This document shows positions 56,773 through 64,000 of a stretch of DNA of 64,000 nucleotides, in pieces. How positions within the stretch are numbered: the first letter of the stretch is position 1; every line of letters starts with the position of its first letter. The position numbers and the translations under genes were made by a program. The notes under the pieces are model-generated. The model was not told the origin of the DNA. It was given only the letters and a program-made list of their open reading frames with translations, and searched no databases. Source of the stretch: Mycobacterium sp. ITM-2016-00316 (GTDB taxonomy: Bacteria > Actinomycetota > Actinomycetes > Mycobacteriales > Mycobacteriaceae); NCBI RefSeq assembly GCF_002968335.2, contig NZ_CP134398.1, forward strand, positions 868,001 through 932,000, written 5' to 3'.

Positions 56773-57513
56773 TCAGCGCTTGCGTATGTAGATGGTGATG
56801 AACGGTTGCAGGGGGGCAGGAAGGTGCTTGTGCAACCACATTGCCATGCGGTACAGGGCCGGTCGGCCGAAGTGGTAACCGGGCTCGGCCGATGTGTACA
56901 CCACGTACACATCCACGCCTGGACCGAACGCGCGTCGGACAGCGTTGCCCGTATTGAGTCGGTACAGCGTCGGGAATACATCGACAGATTTACGTGTCGG
57001 CTGGATCCGTTTCAGCGCCGTCACGTGCAACCGGTTGGGCACTGCGGTTGCCGCAAGTGCGACGTAGCCGAACCTATTGGGAGTCAACGCGGCGATGAGA
57101 CCGCCGGGCTTTACGATTCGAACCAGCTCTTGCGCGATGAGATCGGGTCGCTCGATGTGCTCGAACACCGAGCGCGCGTACACGATATCGAAGCTGTTGT
57201 CGGGGTAAGGAAGTGGGCAATCTGCCTCGATGACGGTGGCATGGTCCAAGAACGGGTTTGTGAGGACCGCCGCGTCCACGTCGCAGCCTTCGACATGGGC
57301 GCATCGGCCTTTGAGGTTGAATAGAGAACGCCGATACTCGATTTGATCATCAATGATGTGTTCACCCCTACCAGCGCCGAAGTCCAAGACGTGGTCGGTC
57401 GGGCGCAAAACTGCATTGATGTGTGTGTAGAGTCTGACACCCGCATCGGCGTCGCTGAAGCCTCCGACGTTGCTTTCCGGAAAGAACCGCTGTCGCAGTG
57501 TCAGGCTGTCCAC
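56773..57513 (-). CDS. Class I SAM-dependent methyltransferase
   Basis: 246 residues from the GTG at 57513. DHVLDFGAGRGEHI is SAM motif I; VEGCDVD, FDIVYARSVFEHIERP and IVKPGGLIAALTPN follow in order (Methyltransf_11 type). The ribosome site AAGGAG lies 20 bp before this GTG but exactly eight bases before an in-frame ATT at 57528, so an unusual ATT start is possible. Last gene of the minus-strand group that begins with the secreted protein at 63.6 kb. Confidence 0.85.
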   Translation of the reverse strand: MDSLTLRQRFFPESNVGGFSDADAGVRLYTHINAVLRPTDHVLDFGAGRGEHIIDDQIEYRRSLFNLKGRCAHVEGCDVDAAVLTNPFLDHATVIEADCPLPYPDNSFDIVYARSVFEHIERPDLIAQELVRIVKPGGLIAALTPNRFGYVALAATAVPNRLHVTALKRIQPTRKSVDVFPTLYRLNTGNAVRRAFGPGVDVYVVYTSAEPGYHFGRPALYRMAMWLHKHLPAPLQPFITIYIRKR

Positions 57514-57548
57514 GAACTTGCTGGAAATGGCTTGCTCCTTCCGAAATG

Positions 57549-58523
57549 CTAAGTGCGCAGTGAATCTAGATGCTGGCGATACCAAGCCACGGTGCGCTCC
57601 AGTCCCTCTCGGAGGTCGATCTTGTACCTCCACCCAGTCTCTGACAGTTTGGTGACGTCCAGGAGCTTCTGGGGTGTGCCATCAGGTTTGTCGGTATCCC
57701 AGACAGTGTCTCCGTCGTAGCCGGTAACTGAGGCTATCTCGCGGGCGATTTCCTCGATGGTGACGTCGGTGCCGGTACCGATGTTGACATGCTGAGCACC
57801 GTCGTAGTTCTCCAGCAAATGCAGGCAAGCATCAGCCATGTCGTCTGCGTGCAAGAACTCGCGGCGGGGTGATCCGGTGCCCCAATTGGTGACCGACGTT
57901 GCCTTGCTGGCGACAGCCTCGTTGTAACGTCGGATCATGGCGGGCAAGACGTGCGAACCAGCTGGTGAGAAGTTGTCGTTTGGTCCGTAGAGATTTGTAG
58001 GCATCGCCGAGATCCAAGGAAGTCCAAATTGTTTCCGCACCGACTGGACATGGAGTATGCCCGCAATCTTCGCGATCGCGTACGCATCGTTGGTAGGTTC
58101 CAGATGTCCAGTCAGCAAGGCGTCTTCGGTGATCGGTTGCGCCGCGAACTTCGGATAGATGCATGACGAGCCCAGGAAGAGAAGTCGTTCGGTTCCGTGA
58201 TGCAGCGCCGCGTCGAGGACGTTGACTTGTATCCGGATATTCTCACTGAGAAAGTCCACGGGGTAGGTGCTGTTGGCAAGAATGCCGCCGACTTTGGCGG
58301 CGGCCAGAACGACGTAACGTGGGCGGATGTGCTCAAAGTAGGCGAAGACGGCCTCGCGATTCGTGAGATCGAGCTCCACCGACGTCTTGCCGACAACGTT
58401 TTCGAATCCGACGGCTTCCAGACGGCGTACTATCGCCGAACCTACCAATCCGCGATGCCCGGCGACATAGAAAGTAGCTTCGCGGTCTAGCTCGCGGGGC
58501 GAGTGACCGACCGCAGCAGTCAT
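57549..58523 (-). CDS. fcl: GDP-L-fucose synthase
   Basis: 324 residues. Epimerises and reduces GDP-4-keto-6-deoxymannose to GDP-L-fucose. GHRGLVGS at 22-29 binds NADP; SSCIYP at 119-124 and Y148/K152 (YAIAK) form the catalytic set. [18 protein letters not shown] is typical. The ATG at 58523 overlaps the gmd stop (ATGA). Also known as wcaG. Confidence 0.94.
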   Translation of the reverse strand: MTAAVGHSPRELDREATFYVAGHRGLVGSAIVRRLEAVGFENVVGKTSVELDLTNREAVFAYFEHIRPRYVVLAAAKVGGILANSTYPVDFLSENIRIQVNVLDAALHHGTERLLFLGSSCIYPKFAAQPITEDALLTGHLEPTNDAYAIAKIAGILHVQSVRKQFGLPWISAMPTNLYGPNDNFSPAGSHVLPAMIRRYNEAVASKATSVTNWGTGSPRREFLHADDMADACLHLLENYDGAQHVNIGTGTDVTIEEIAREIASVTGYDGDTVWDTDKPDGTPQKLLDVTKLSETGWRYKIDLREGLERTVAWYRQHLDSLRT

Positions 58524-59575
58524 CGGTCGGTTGCTTCGCCAAGAGGTTGTACTTCCCAAGATTCCAGTCGCACTTGGTCAATCCATGAGGTACCTGCGTG
58601 ATCGAGAGCCTCGATATCGGCGTCGACCATCAGCCTGGCCAGATCTGGCCCGAGTATCGTCGGGACCCAATCGAGCTTTTTGTTGGCGCGTGACGCATCC
58701 CCGATGAGAGCATCCACCTCCGTCGGGCGCAGATATCGATCGTCGAACCGGACGTGTTCGGTCCAGTCGAGCCCGGCGTGGTCGAATGCGATCTGCAGAA
58801 AATCGCGGACCGACATTCCTTTGCCAGTCGCCAGGACATAGTCCTCGGGCTCGTCAGCCTGCAACATCCGCCACATGCCCTCTACATATTCTGGTGCATA
58901 TCCCCAGTCTCGGACGGCGTCAAGGTTGCCCATGTACAGATGTTGCTGTTGCCCGGCCTTGATTGCGGCGATCGCCCGCGTGATCTTTCGGGTCACGAAG
59001 GTTTCGCCCCGACGCGGCGATTCGTGATTGAACAGAATCCCGTTGACGGCAAAGAGTCCGTAAGCCTCGCGGTAGTTCCTCGTTATCCAGTAGCTATATA
59101 ACTTGGCAGCCGCGTAGGGCGAACGCGGGTAAAACGGCGTGTCTTCGTTCTGCGGCGGCGGTGTGGCGCCGTACAACTCGGATGACGACGCTTGGTAGAA
59201 GCGTGTCTTGATGCCAGATAGCCGGACCGCCTCCAGCATTCGGGTCGTGCCTGCACCCGTTGTGTCCACCGTGTGCTCAGGTTCGTCAAACGACACCCGC
59301 ACATGAGATTGGGCCGCCAGGTTGTAAACCTCGTCTGGATCTATGCCGGCGAGCAAAGTGACCAGCCGAGTACCGTCGCTGAGATCGCCGTAGTGAAGGA
59401 ACAGCCTCGCCTCTGGCGCATGGGGATCAACGTAGAGGTGGTCGATGCGCGACGTGTTGAACGTCGACGCACGGCGAATCAGGCCGTGAACTTCGTAGCC
59501 CTTGGCGAGGAGAAGCTCCGCCAGATATGAGCCGTCTTGTCCAGTGATTCCGGTTATCAGCGCGCGTTTGACCAT
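58520..59575 (-). CDS. gmd: GDP-mannose 4,6-dehydratase
   Basis: 351 residues from the ATG at 59575; the frame is open to 59899 but [15 protein letters not shown] is the conserved start. GITGQDG binds NADP; SSSELYG and YAAAK are catalytic blocks; [19 protein letters not shown] and YLRPTEVD are Gmd signatures. Provides GDP-4-keto-6-deoxymannose for the overlapping fucose synthase gene; the same precursor can lead to GDP-rhamnose. Confidence 0.95.
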   Translation of the reverse strand: MVKRALITGITGQDGSYLAELLLAKGYEVHGLIRRASTFNTSRIDHLYVDPHAPEARLFLHYGDLSDGTRLVTLLAGIDPDEVYNLAAQSHVRVSFDEPEHTVDTTGAGTTRMLEAVRLSGIKTRFYQASSSELYGATPPPQNEDTPFYPRSPYAAAKLYSYWITRNYREAYGLFAVNGILFNHESPRRGETFVTRKITRAIAAIKAGQQQHLYMGNLDAVRDWGYAPEYVEGMWRMLQADEPEDYVLATGKGMSVRDFLQIAFDHAGLDWTEHVRFDDRYLRPTEVDALIGDASRANKKLDWVPTILGPDLARLMVDADIEALDHAGTSWIDQVRLESWEVQPLGEATDR

Positions 59576-59654
59576 GGCGACAGACTTAGTTGGTCGCGGG
59601 ACGGCGTTCGCGTCGATCGCTGCTCGTCCCTCTGGCAGACAGCTACCGGTCGAT

Positions 59655-61130
59655 TCATTCGGGCACCTCGTGCTTCTGCGCCTGGGCTGCGACTCCTTGG
59701 GCAGAATTCTGAGGGCTAGGAGTCTCAGCGGGGGTACTTGTGCGATCTTGCTGCAGCGGGCTCTGTGTGTTGTCGCCGCCGTAGTAGCTGTACCCATAGC
59801 CGTAGGCAGAACCGCCGCGGGTGGGCAACATCGTGAACACGGTGCCGAGCATCGGTGCCCCGACACCCTCGAGGCTGCCCACGGCATGCGAGAGCTCATC
59901 CCGTTTAGTCTTGCCGAAGCGGGCCATCATCAGGACTCCATCAGCTGCAGCGGCGAGGATGGCTGCATCGGTAACTGCGAGTAGGGGTGTGGAATCCACG
60001 ATCACGTAGTCGAACTCCGCACGAAGTTCCGCCAGAAGGTTCTTGGCAGCTTGAGATCCCAACAATTCGCTCGGGTTCGGTGGGATCGCTCCAGACGTAA
60101 GCGCTGTGAGTCCTGGAAAGCGAGTTTTCTGGAGTGACTCGGAAAGTGATGCGCCACCACTCAACACGGTACTGACACCAACCGTCCCGACCAGATCAAG
60201 GTACTTATGCAGTGAAGGTCGCCGCAGATCGCCATCGACGATGACGACATTGTGCTCGGCCTCCGCCAGCGCAAGAGCAATATTGATGGCCGTGGTGGAC
60301 TTGCCCTCGGCCGGCATGGAACTTGTGATGACGATTGCACGGGGCGGGTTGTCGACCGCGAGGAACTGGAGGTTCGTGCGCAGCTTCCGAAATGCCTCCG
60401 AAATGGCCGATCTATCGCTGTCGAACGATATCGCCGGATTCTTCCTTCGTTCCTTGTCGAGTGGAATGTTGCCAACTACCCCACTCCCGGTGACCGCTTC
60501 CAGCGTGGCACGGTCCTTGACGGTGTTGTCGAGCATGTCCCGCAAAACCGCGAGTCCGATTCCGAGCGCCAGGCCGAGGATTACGCCCAATCCGATGTTG
60601 CGCGTGGTGTCCGGTGTCACGGGTCGCTCAGGGATCGATGCGCGCTGCTCGACGACAACGCGGGCGTCGGGCGTTGCTCCGGGTTCTGGTGTCTCAAGCT
60701 CCCGAATCATGACGACAAACTCGTCTGACAGTGAGTTGGCGATGTCGCGAGCGCGGACTGGTGACTCGTCCAAGACAGACACGTTTATCAGCACGGTGTC
60801 GAGTTTTGCGGACGCCGTAACTTTCTCTTGAAGCTCGCCTGCCGTGATGTCGAGGCCCAGCTTGTCGATGGTGCGTTGTGCGACCGTCTGGCCCTCGATG
60901 AGTTCCGCGTAGGACTTGACGCGTTCCTGCGAGAACCGGTTGCCCTGATACGCCTCGGCAAGTGACGATCCCGACTCCGTGGACACAAAGAGTCTGGTCG
61001 ATGCCTTATAGAGAGGCGTTGTCATGGCAGTAACGATGATCGCCAACACGATGGAAGCTGCCAATGTTGCGCAAACGATCAACCACCGAGAGCGCAATAG
61101 CTTCGCGAAGTCCTGCAGTTTCAAAGCCAC
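59655..61130 (-). CDS. Wzz chain-length regulator fused to a bacterial tyrosine kinase
   Basis: 491 residues from a GTG (GAAGGG upstream). Wzz part: helix at about 15-37, extracytoplasmic domain, Pro-rich segment ([13 protein letters not shown]) and second helix ([17 protein letters not shown], about 180-196). BY-kinase part: Walker [11 protein letters not shown] at 270-279, Walker A-prime [11 protein letters not shown], Walker [11 protein letters not shown], and a C-terminal Tyr cluster ([11 protein letters not shown], five Tyr) for autophosphorylation. It controls chain length and export with Wzy; the phosphatase at 37.3-37.8 kb is the likely antagonist. Confidence 0.93.
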   Translation of the reverse strand: MALKLQDFAKLLRSRWLIVCATLAASIVLAIIVTAMTTPLYKASTRLFVSTESGSSLAEAYQGNRFSQERVKSYAELIEGQTVAQRTIDKLGLDITAGELQEKVTASAKLDTVLINVSVLDESPVRARDIANSLSDEFVVMIRELETPEPGATPDARVVVEQRASIPERPVTPDTTRNIGLGVILGLALGIGLAVLRDMLDNTVKDRATLEAVTGSGVVGNIPLDKERRKNPAISFDSDRSAISEAFRKLRTNLQFLAVDNPPRAIVITSSMPAEGKSTTAINIALALAEAEHNVVIVDGDLRRPSLHKYLDLVGTVGVSTVLSGGASLSESLQKTRFPGLTALTSGAIPPNPSELLGSQAAKNLLAELRAEFDYVIVDSTPLLAVTDAAILAAAADGVLMMARFGKTKRDELSHAVGSLEGVGAPMLGTVFTMLPTRGGSAYGYGYSYYGGDNTQSPLQQDRTSTPAETPSPQNSAQGVAAQAQKHEVPE

Positions 61131-61200
61131 CCCTTCACTACTGGCCCAAGCTCCCGCATGCCCGGGTTCGGCGTCGCGTTCTGCGTTGTGTGCCGTGAAT

Positions 61201-63048
61201 CTATTCGCCGCACTGGGGCACCGATACTACGGGGTTTACGGTGTCCACCAAGGGCTGAACGGGAACTCGGGCTTCGCCCGGCGATGTGGGTTCGGAAAGA
61301 CGGAAAGTCAGTTCACCGGACTGCGCCGGCGGTATGATGACCTGCACTTCAAAGGTGGGGTGGCCGCGTTCGGTTCCGGAAATCACCGGGGTCCGTTCGC
61401 CGTTGGCCAGTGAGCTTTCCAGTGTGGCTCCGCTCGTCGCCAGCAGGCGCACCGAGGTGACCATGGTGCCCTTGGGCAGGTTCAGCGGTATCTCGGGAAG
61501 CAGGCCGGCGGTGCCGACGATGTAGTCGGGTATATCGGAATCGTTCGGGAGATCGTTCTTCAGCCGGACTGTGACGGTCGACATTCTGGTCTCGCCATCA
61601 CATCCATCCGCGACATACTCGATCTCACGTCGCAGGTAGTAGTCGAGTTTGTTGCCACCGAGATTGTTGATCACGACTTCCGCGTACGGGGCGGGATCCT
61701 CGGGAATGGCATGTGCCAGCGGAGTCTTTTCGAGTAGTTCCTGCTCGGCGGGAACCGCGCTCCATATTGCGATGCGCCGTTCGCTTACCGCCTTGCCCAA
61801 CGCATCCAGCAAGGCTCGAGGCGACTCAACCTTGCCGGTCATCTTCTTGACGACCTCGCCGGCGATGTCCTGGAGGTACTTCTTCCGTGCGATCTGATCG
61901 TCAGGGAAGCGCGCATACGCAGTGGACTCCGTCAGCTCGACCACATTGTCCTTGGTGACCTTTTCACCGTCGGGCAAAGTGATCGATCCGACGGCACCGA
62001 GCATGTAGCTGAGTGCCACTGGGTCGAGAACGATGGCACCGTCAACCTTGATGCCGGTGTCCTTCTCCCACATGGCCTTCCAGATTTGGGCGGCATAGGG
62101 GAAATGTGAGCTCAGATTGCTGTTGCGGAAGTCGGTGGTCGGATTGGTGTAGCCATAGGTCTTGCTGTACTCGGCGCCGAGATCGATCGGTGCGTAGGCG
62201 CCGATCAGTTCGCGATTGGACGCTAACGTGTCGATAGTGGGGGTGCCGTCATCGAACCGCAGGATGCCGAAACCGCCGAGCAGGCCGCCGGTTCCGCGAG
62301 CCTCGGCGTTGGTCTGGAACCCCATGAAGTAGGTGCGGGGACCGTCTGCGCCCATCATTGCCGGAGCGAGACGCGCGGCGAGCGCGGTATTTTCCAGCAG
62401 ACTGGCCACTTCCGCAGTCTGGCTCTGTAGCTGGGATCGAGCGTCGCCGAGCAGGGTGACATAGCGCGGGTCGGAGATCGCTGCGGCGTCGGCGTTTAGC
62501 CGTGTTGCCGCACCGGAGATCTCTTCAAGCTGCGACTCTTCGTCTCGCAGTGTCTGGACATCAACCCGGCCGTTTACGAACAGCTGGTCGGGAGAGATCG
62601 CGAGTCCGACTTGTGCTGCAGGCTGCAGCACGTCCGCCGCCAGACCTAGCACGACATCTGAGATCTGCTTGCCGGTCTCAAACGGGCTGCCGACCCAGGG
62701 CAGCGCTGCAGCGATGTTCCACGGTACTGAGTGTGTTGCGTCTCGGGCCTGCCGCGCGTGGACCACGGCGGCGTCGGCGAACCCGGATGCCTCATCCGTC
62801 TTGCCCTGTAGCAGAGTCTCTTTCGCCTGTTGCGCATCCTGGCGCGCCCGCTCAAGGCTCGACTTTGCTTCAAACGCGTTGACGGTCAGCCAGGCACCGA
62901 ATGCTAAGAGTGCAACGACCAGTGCGAGGCCACTTAAGAGAAGCGCGCGATGGTGCCGCCGTAGCACTTCGGCGACATTGGCTAGACGTCCGTCTTCGTA
63001 GTCGTCTGGATCGCGCTCGTCATCGCCGTCTAGCCTGCGTGTCTGCAC
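61201..63048 (-). CDS. DUF4012 membrane protein
   Basis: 615 residues from a GTG. Cytoplasmic N-terminus, one helix (LLLSGLALVVALLAFGAWLTV, about 36-57), a coiled-coil-like stretch, then a large extracytoplasmic domain with the DUF4012 hallmark TNAEARGTGGLLGGFGILRFDDG and later SNLSSHFPYAAQIWKAMW. Proteins of this family often sit in actinobacterial polysaccharide loci; the biochemical role is unknown, and a part in attaching or processing the polymer outside the membrane is inference. About 70 bp from the Wzz-kinase gene. Confidence 0.87.
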   Translation of the reverse strand: MQTRRLDGDDERDPDDYEDGRLANVAEVLRRHHRALLLSGLALVVALLAFGAWLTVNAFEAKSSLERARQDAQQAKETLLQGKTDEASGFADAAVVHARQARDATHSVPWNIAAALPWVGSPFETGKQISDVVLGLAADVLQPAAQVGLAISPDQLFVNGRVDVQTLRDEESQLEEISGAATRLNADAAAISDPRYVTLLGDARSQLQSQTAEVASLLENTALAARLAPAMMGADGPRTYFMGFQTNAEARGTGGLLGGFGILRFDDGTPTIDTLASNRELIGAYAPIDLGAEYSKTYGYTNPTTDFRNSNLSSHFPYAAQIWKAMWEKDTGIKVDGAIVLDPVALSYMLGAVGSITLPDGEKVTKDNVVELTESTAYARFPDDQIARKKYLQDIAGEVVKKMTGKVESPRALLDALGKAVSERRIAIWSAVPAEQELLEKTPLAHAIPEDPAPYAEVVINNLGGNKLDYYLRREIEYVADGCDGETRMSTVTVRLKNDLPNDSDIPDYIVGTAGLLPEIPLNLPKGTMVTSVRLLATSGATLESSLANGERTPVISGTERGHPTFEVQVIIPPAQSGELTFRLSEPTSPGEARVPVQPLVDTVNPVVSVPQCGE

Positions 63049-63126
63049 TCAGCAGGCTTTCCGCGCTGGGGACAAGCCCTTACATCTGACTTGCGCCGGC
63101 AACATCGGAAGTCGTGCGGAAGTCAA

Positions 63127-63588
63127 CTAGTTGCAGCCTCGCCCGACGGAGACGGTCGTGGTGCCGTATGGACCGACCGTCACAGTTCCGCCCAGCAAGC
63201 ACACCTCGAAGTTCAAGTTCTGAGTGAACCACCCGTACAACGGCTTGAGAAAACCGGGGACCAGGCTGATCGGGGTGAACACCAGGACGTCGGCCCGCGG
63301 AGGCGGCGTCGGGTTGGCCCGGCCGATCCACCACAGATCGTTCTGGAAAATGCTCTGGATGATGCTGCCCGGAGTCGCATTGGCCGACTGGAAGTTGGCG
63401 GCTGCCATCGGCACGCAGGGCGCCGCTTCGGTCGGCACGCATTGGGCCGCGCCGATCTGCGAGCCGACGGTGCTGACAGCGAAGGTGGTGGTATCCGCCT
63501 GGGCGACGTTGATGGGTGTGAGCGTTGCTGCGGCGGCCATTGCGCCAGCCGCCAGACCGATATTTATCTTGCGAGCGATCGCTGACAT
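63127..63588 (-). CDS. Small secreted protein of unknown function
   Basis: 153 residues from the ATG at 63588 with GGGGG five bases upstream. Signal peptide ARKINIGLAAGAMAAAATLTPINVAQA with a likely cleavage after AQA. The mature part has four cysteines (AQCVP, APCVP, EVCLL and a terminal GCN) that could make two disulphides, and a Trp-rich block NDLWWIGRANPTPPPR. I do not recognise the family. It appears to head the minus-strand polysaccharide operon, 78 bp before the DUF4012 gene. Confidence 0.78.
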   Translation of the reverse strand: MSAIARKINIGLAAGAMAAAATLTPINVAQADTTTFAVSTVGSQIGAAQCVPTEAAPCVPMAAANFQSANATPGSIIQSIFQNDLWWIGRANPTPPPRADVLVFTPISLVPGFLKPLYGWFTQNLNFEVCLLGGTVTVGPYGTTTVSVGRGCN

Positions 63589-64000
63589 TTGTCCCCCTAA
63601 GACGGGCATGAAGTTGTGAGAAGCATCGCATGCTGTGACTCGGCTGTCAATAACAAAGCCGCAGCTAGCGGGCTATGTTTCGGAGAGTTCCTCGGTAGCG
63701 TCCCGTTCATGCGCGATTGACCGAATCGCGCAAATGTTGCATTCGCAACGGCTCAGATTTCGCCTTTCCTCCTCGAATGTCGGTGGCCATTGCTGAAGTT
63801 TGCTGACGGGGAGGGAAGGGCTCTCGGCGCAGTCCTTGGTGCCATAGCTGTAACCGAACGGTGATGTTTGTTGTTGATGCGCACAGGGTGCGTTCTGCGA
63901 GGTGGCGGGCGGCTTCCCTGTGGTTACTCGAATACCTCTGCGCGGTAGCTAGGATTTGCGTCCCGTGGCCGTGTTCGTGGTCTGCTCCAGGCTTTATTGA
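63589..64000. other. 412-bp region upstream of the secreted-protein gene
   Basis: No gene seen. It contains a perfect palindrome at 63711-63731 (GCGCGATT and AATCGCGC around GACCG), about 125 bp upstream of the start, which could be an operator or hairpin for the long minus-strand operon. Confidence 0.45.

Overview
The window is high-GC actinobacterial DNA and looks like a mycobacterium, most likely a rapid grower (Mycolicibacterium-like). The evidence is gene order as I recall it from M. tuberculosis: recC-recB, echA3, a glyoxalase II-like hydrolase, tRNA-Thr, tRNA-Met, rpmG2, hadA-hadB-hadC, tRNA-Trp, secE, nusG, rplK, rplA. HadA/B/C match mycobacterial lengths and motifs. Species cannot be fixed from the window alone.

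Layout. 1-6.4 kb: recB (cut by the left edge) and recC on the minus strand. 6.5-21.2 kb: one minus-strand gene for a ~4,900-residue exported protein built from about 46 tandem ~93-residue cadherin-like (VCBS/tandem-95 type) domains. With a small membrane protein gene it sits between recC and echA3, which I recall as neighbours in M. tuberculosis. 22.3-27 kb: crotonase-like echA3, a membrane protein, a DUF2235-like protein, a DUF2510/DUF4352-type protein and a metallo-beta-lactamase-fold hydrolase. 27.1-28.7 kb: an Rrf2/NsrR-type Fe-S regulator overlapping a flavohaemoglobin gene, a nitric-oxide detoxification pair with a palindromic candidate operator. 28.7-29.8 kb: an AbiEi/DUF559-like protein preceded by two 53-bp palindromic elements. 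30-34.6 kb: tRNAs, rpmG2, the mycolic-acid dehydratase hadABC, secE-nusG and rplK-rplA, closed by a strong terminator.

34.7-63.6 kb is a large cell-surface polysaccharide locus. It contains a polyprenyl-phosphate sugar-1-phosphate transferase (initiation), several glycosyltransferases, a candidate Wzy polymerase, a candidate Wzx flippase, and a Wzz-type chain-length regulator fused to a bacterial tyrosine kinase. A low-molecular-weight tyrosine phosphatase is encoded at the opposite end. It also has GDP-mannose 4,6-dehydratase and GDP-fucose synthase, an AlgD-like GDP-mannose 6-dehydrogenase, two FkbM and two other SAM methyltransferases, two acyltransferases and a DUF4012 membrane protein. 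Together these predict a Wzx/Wzy-type exopolysaccharide or capsule containing fucose-type and possibly mannuronic acid residues, decorated with methyl and acyl groups. This would differ from the usual mycobacterial lipoglycan and glycopeptidolipid systems.

Decay is visible in the locus. The OafA-type acyltransferase has its SGNH C-terminus displaced into another frame, and a degenerate fragment of the locus lipoprotein lies 3 kb from the intact copy. Several intergenic stretches of 400-900 bp hold no recognisable gene.
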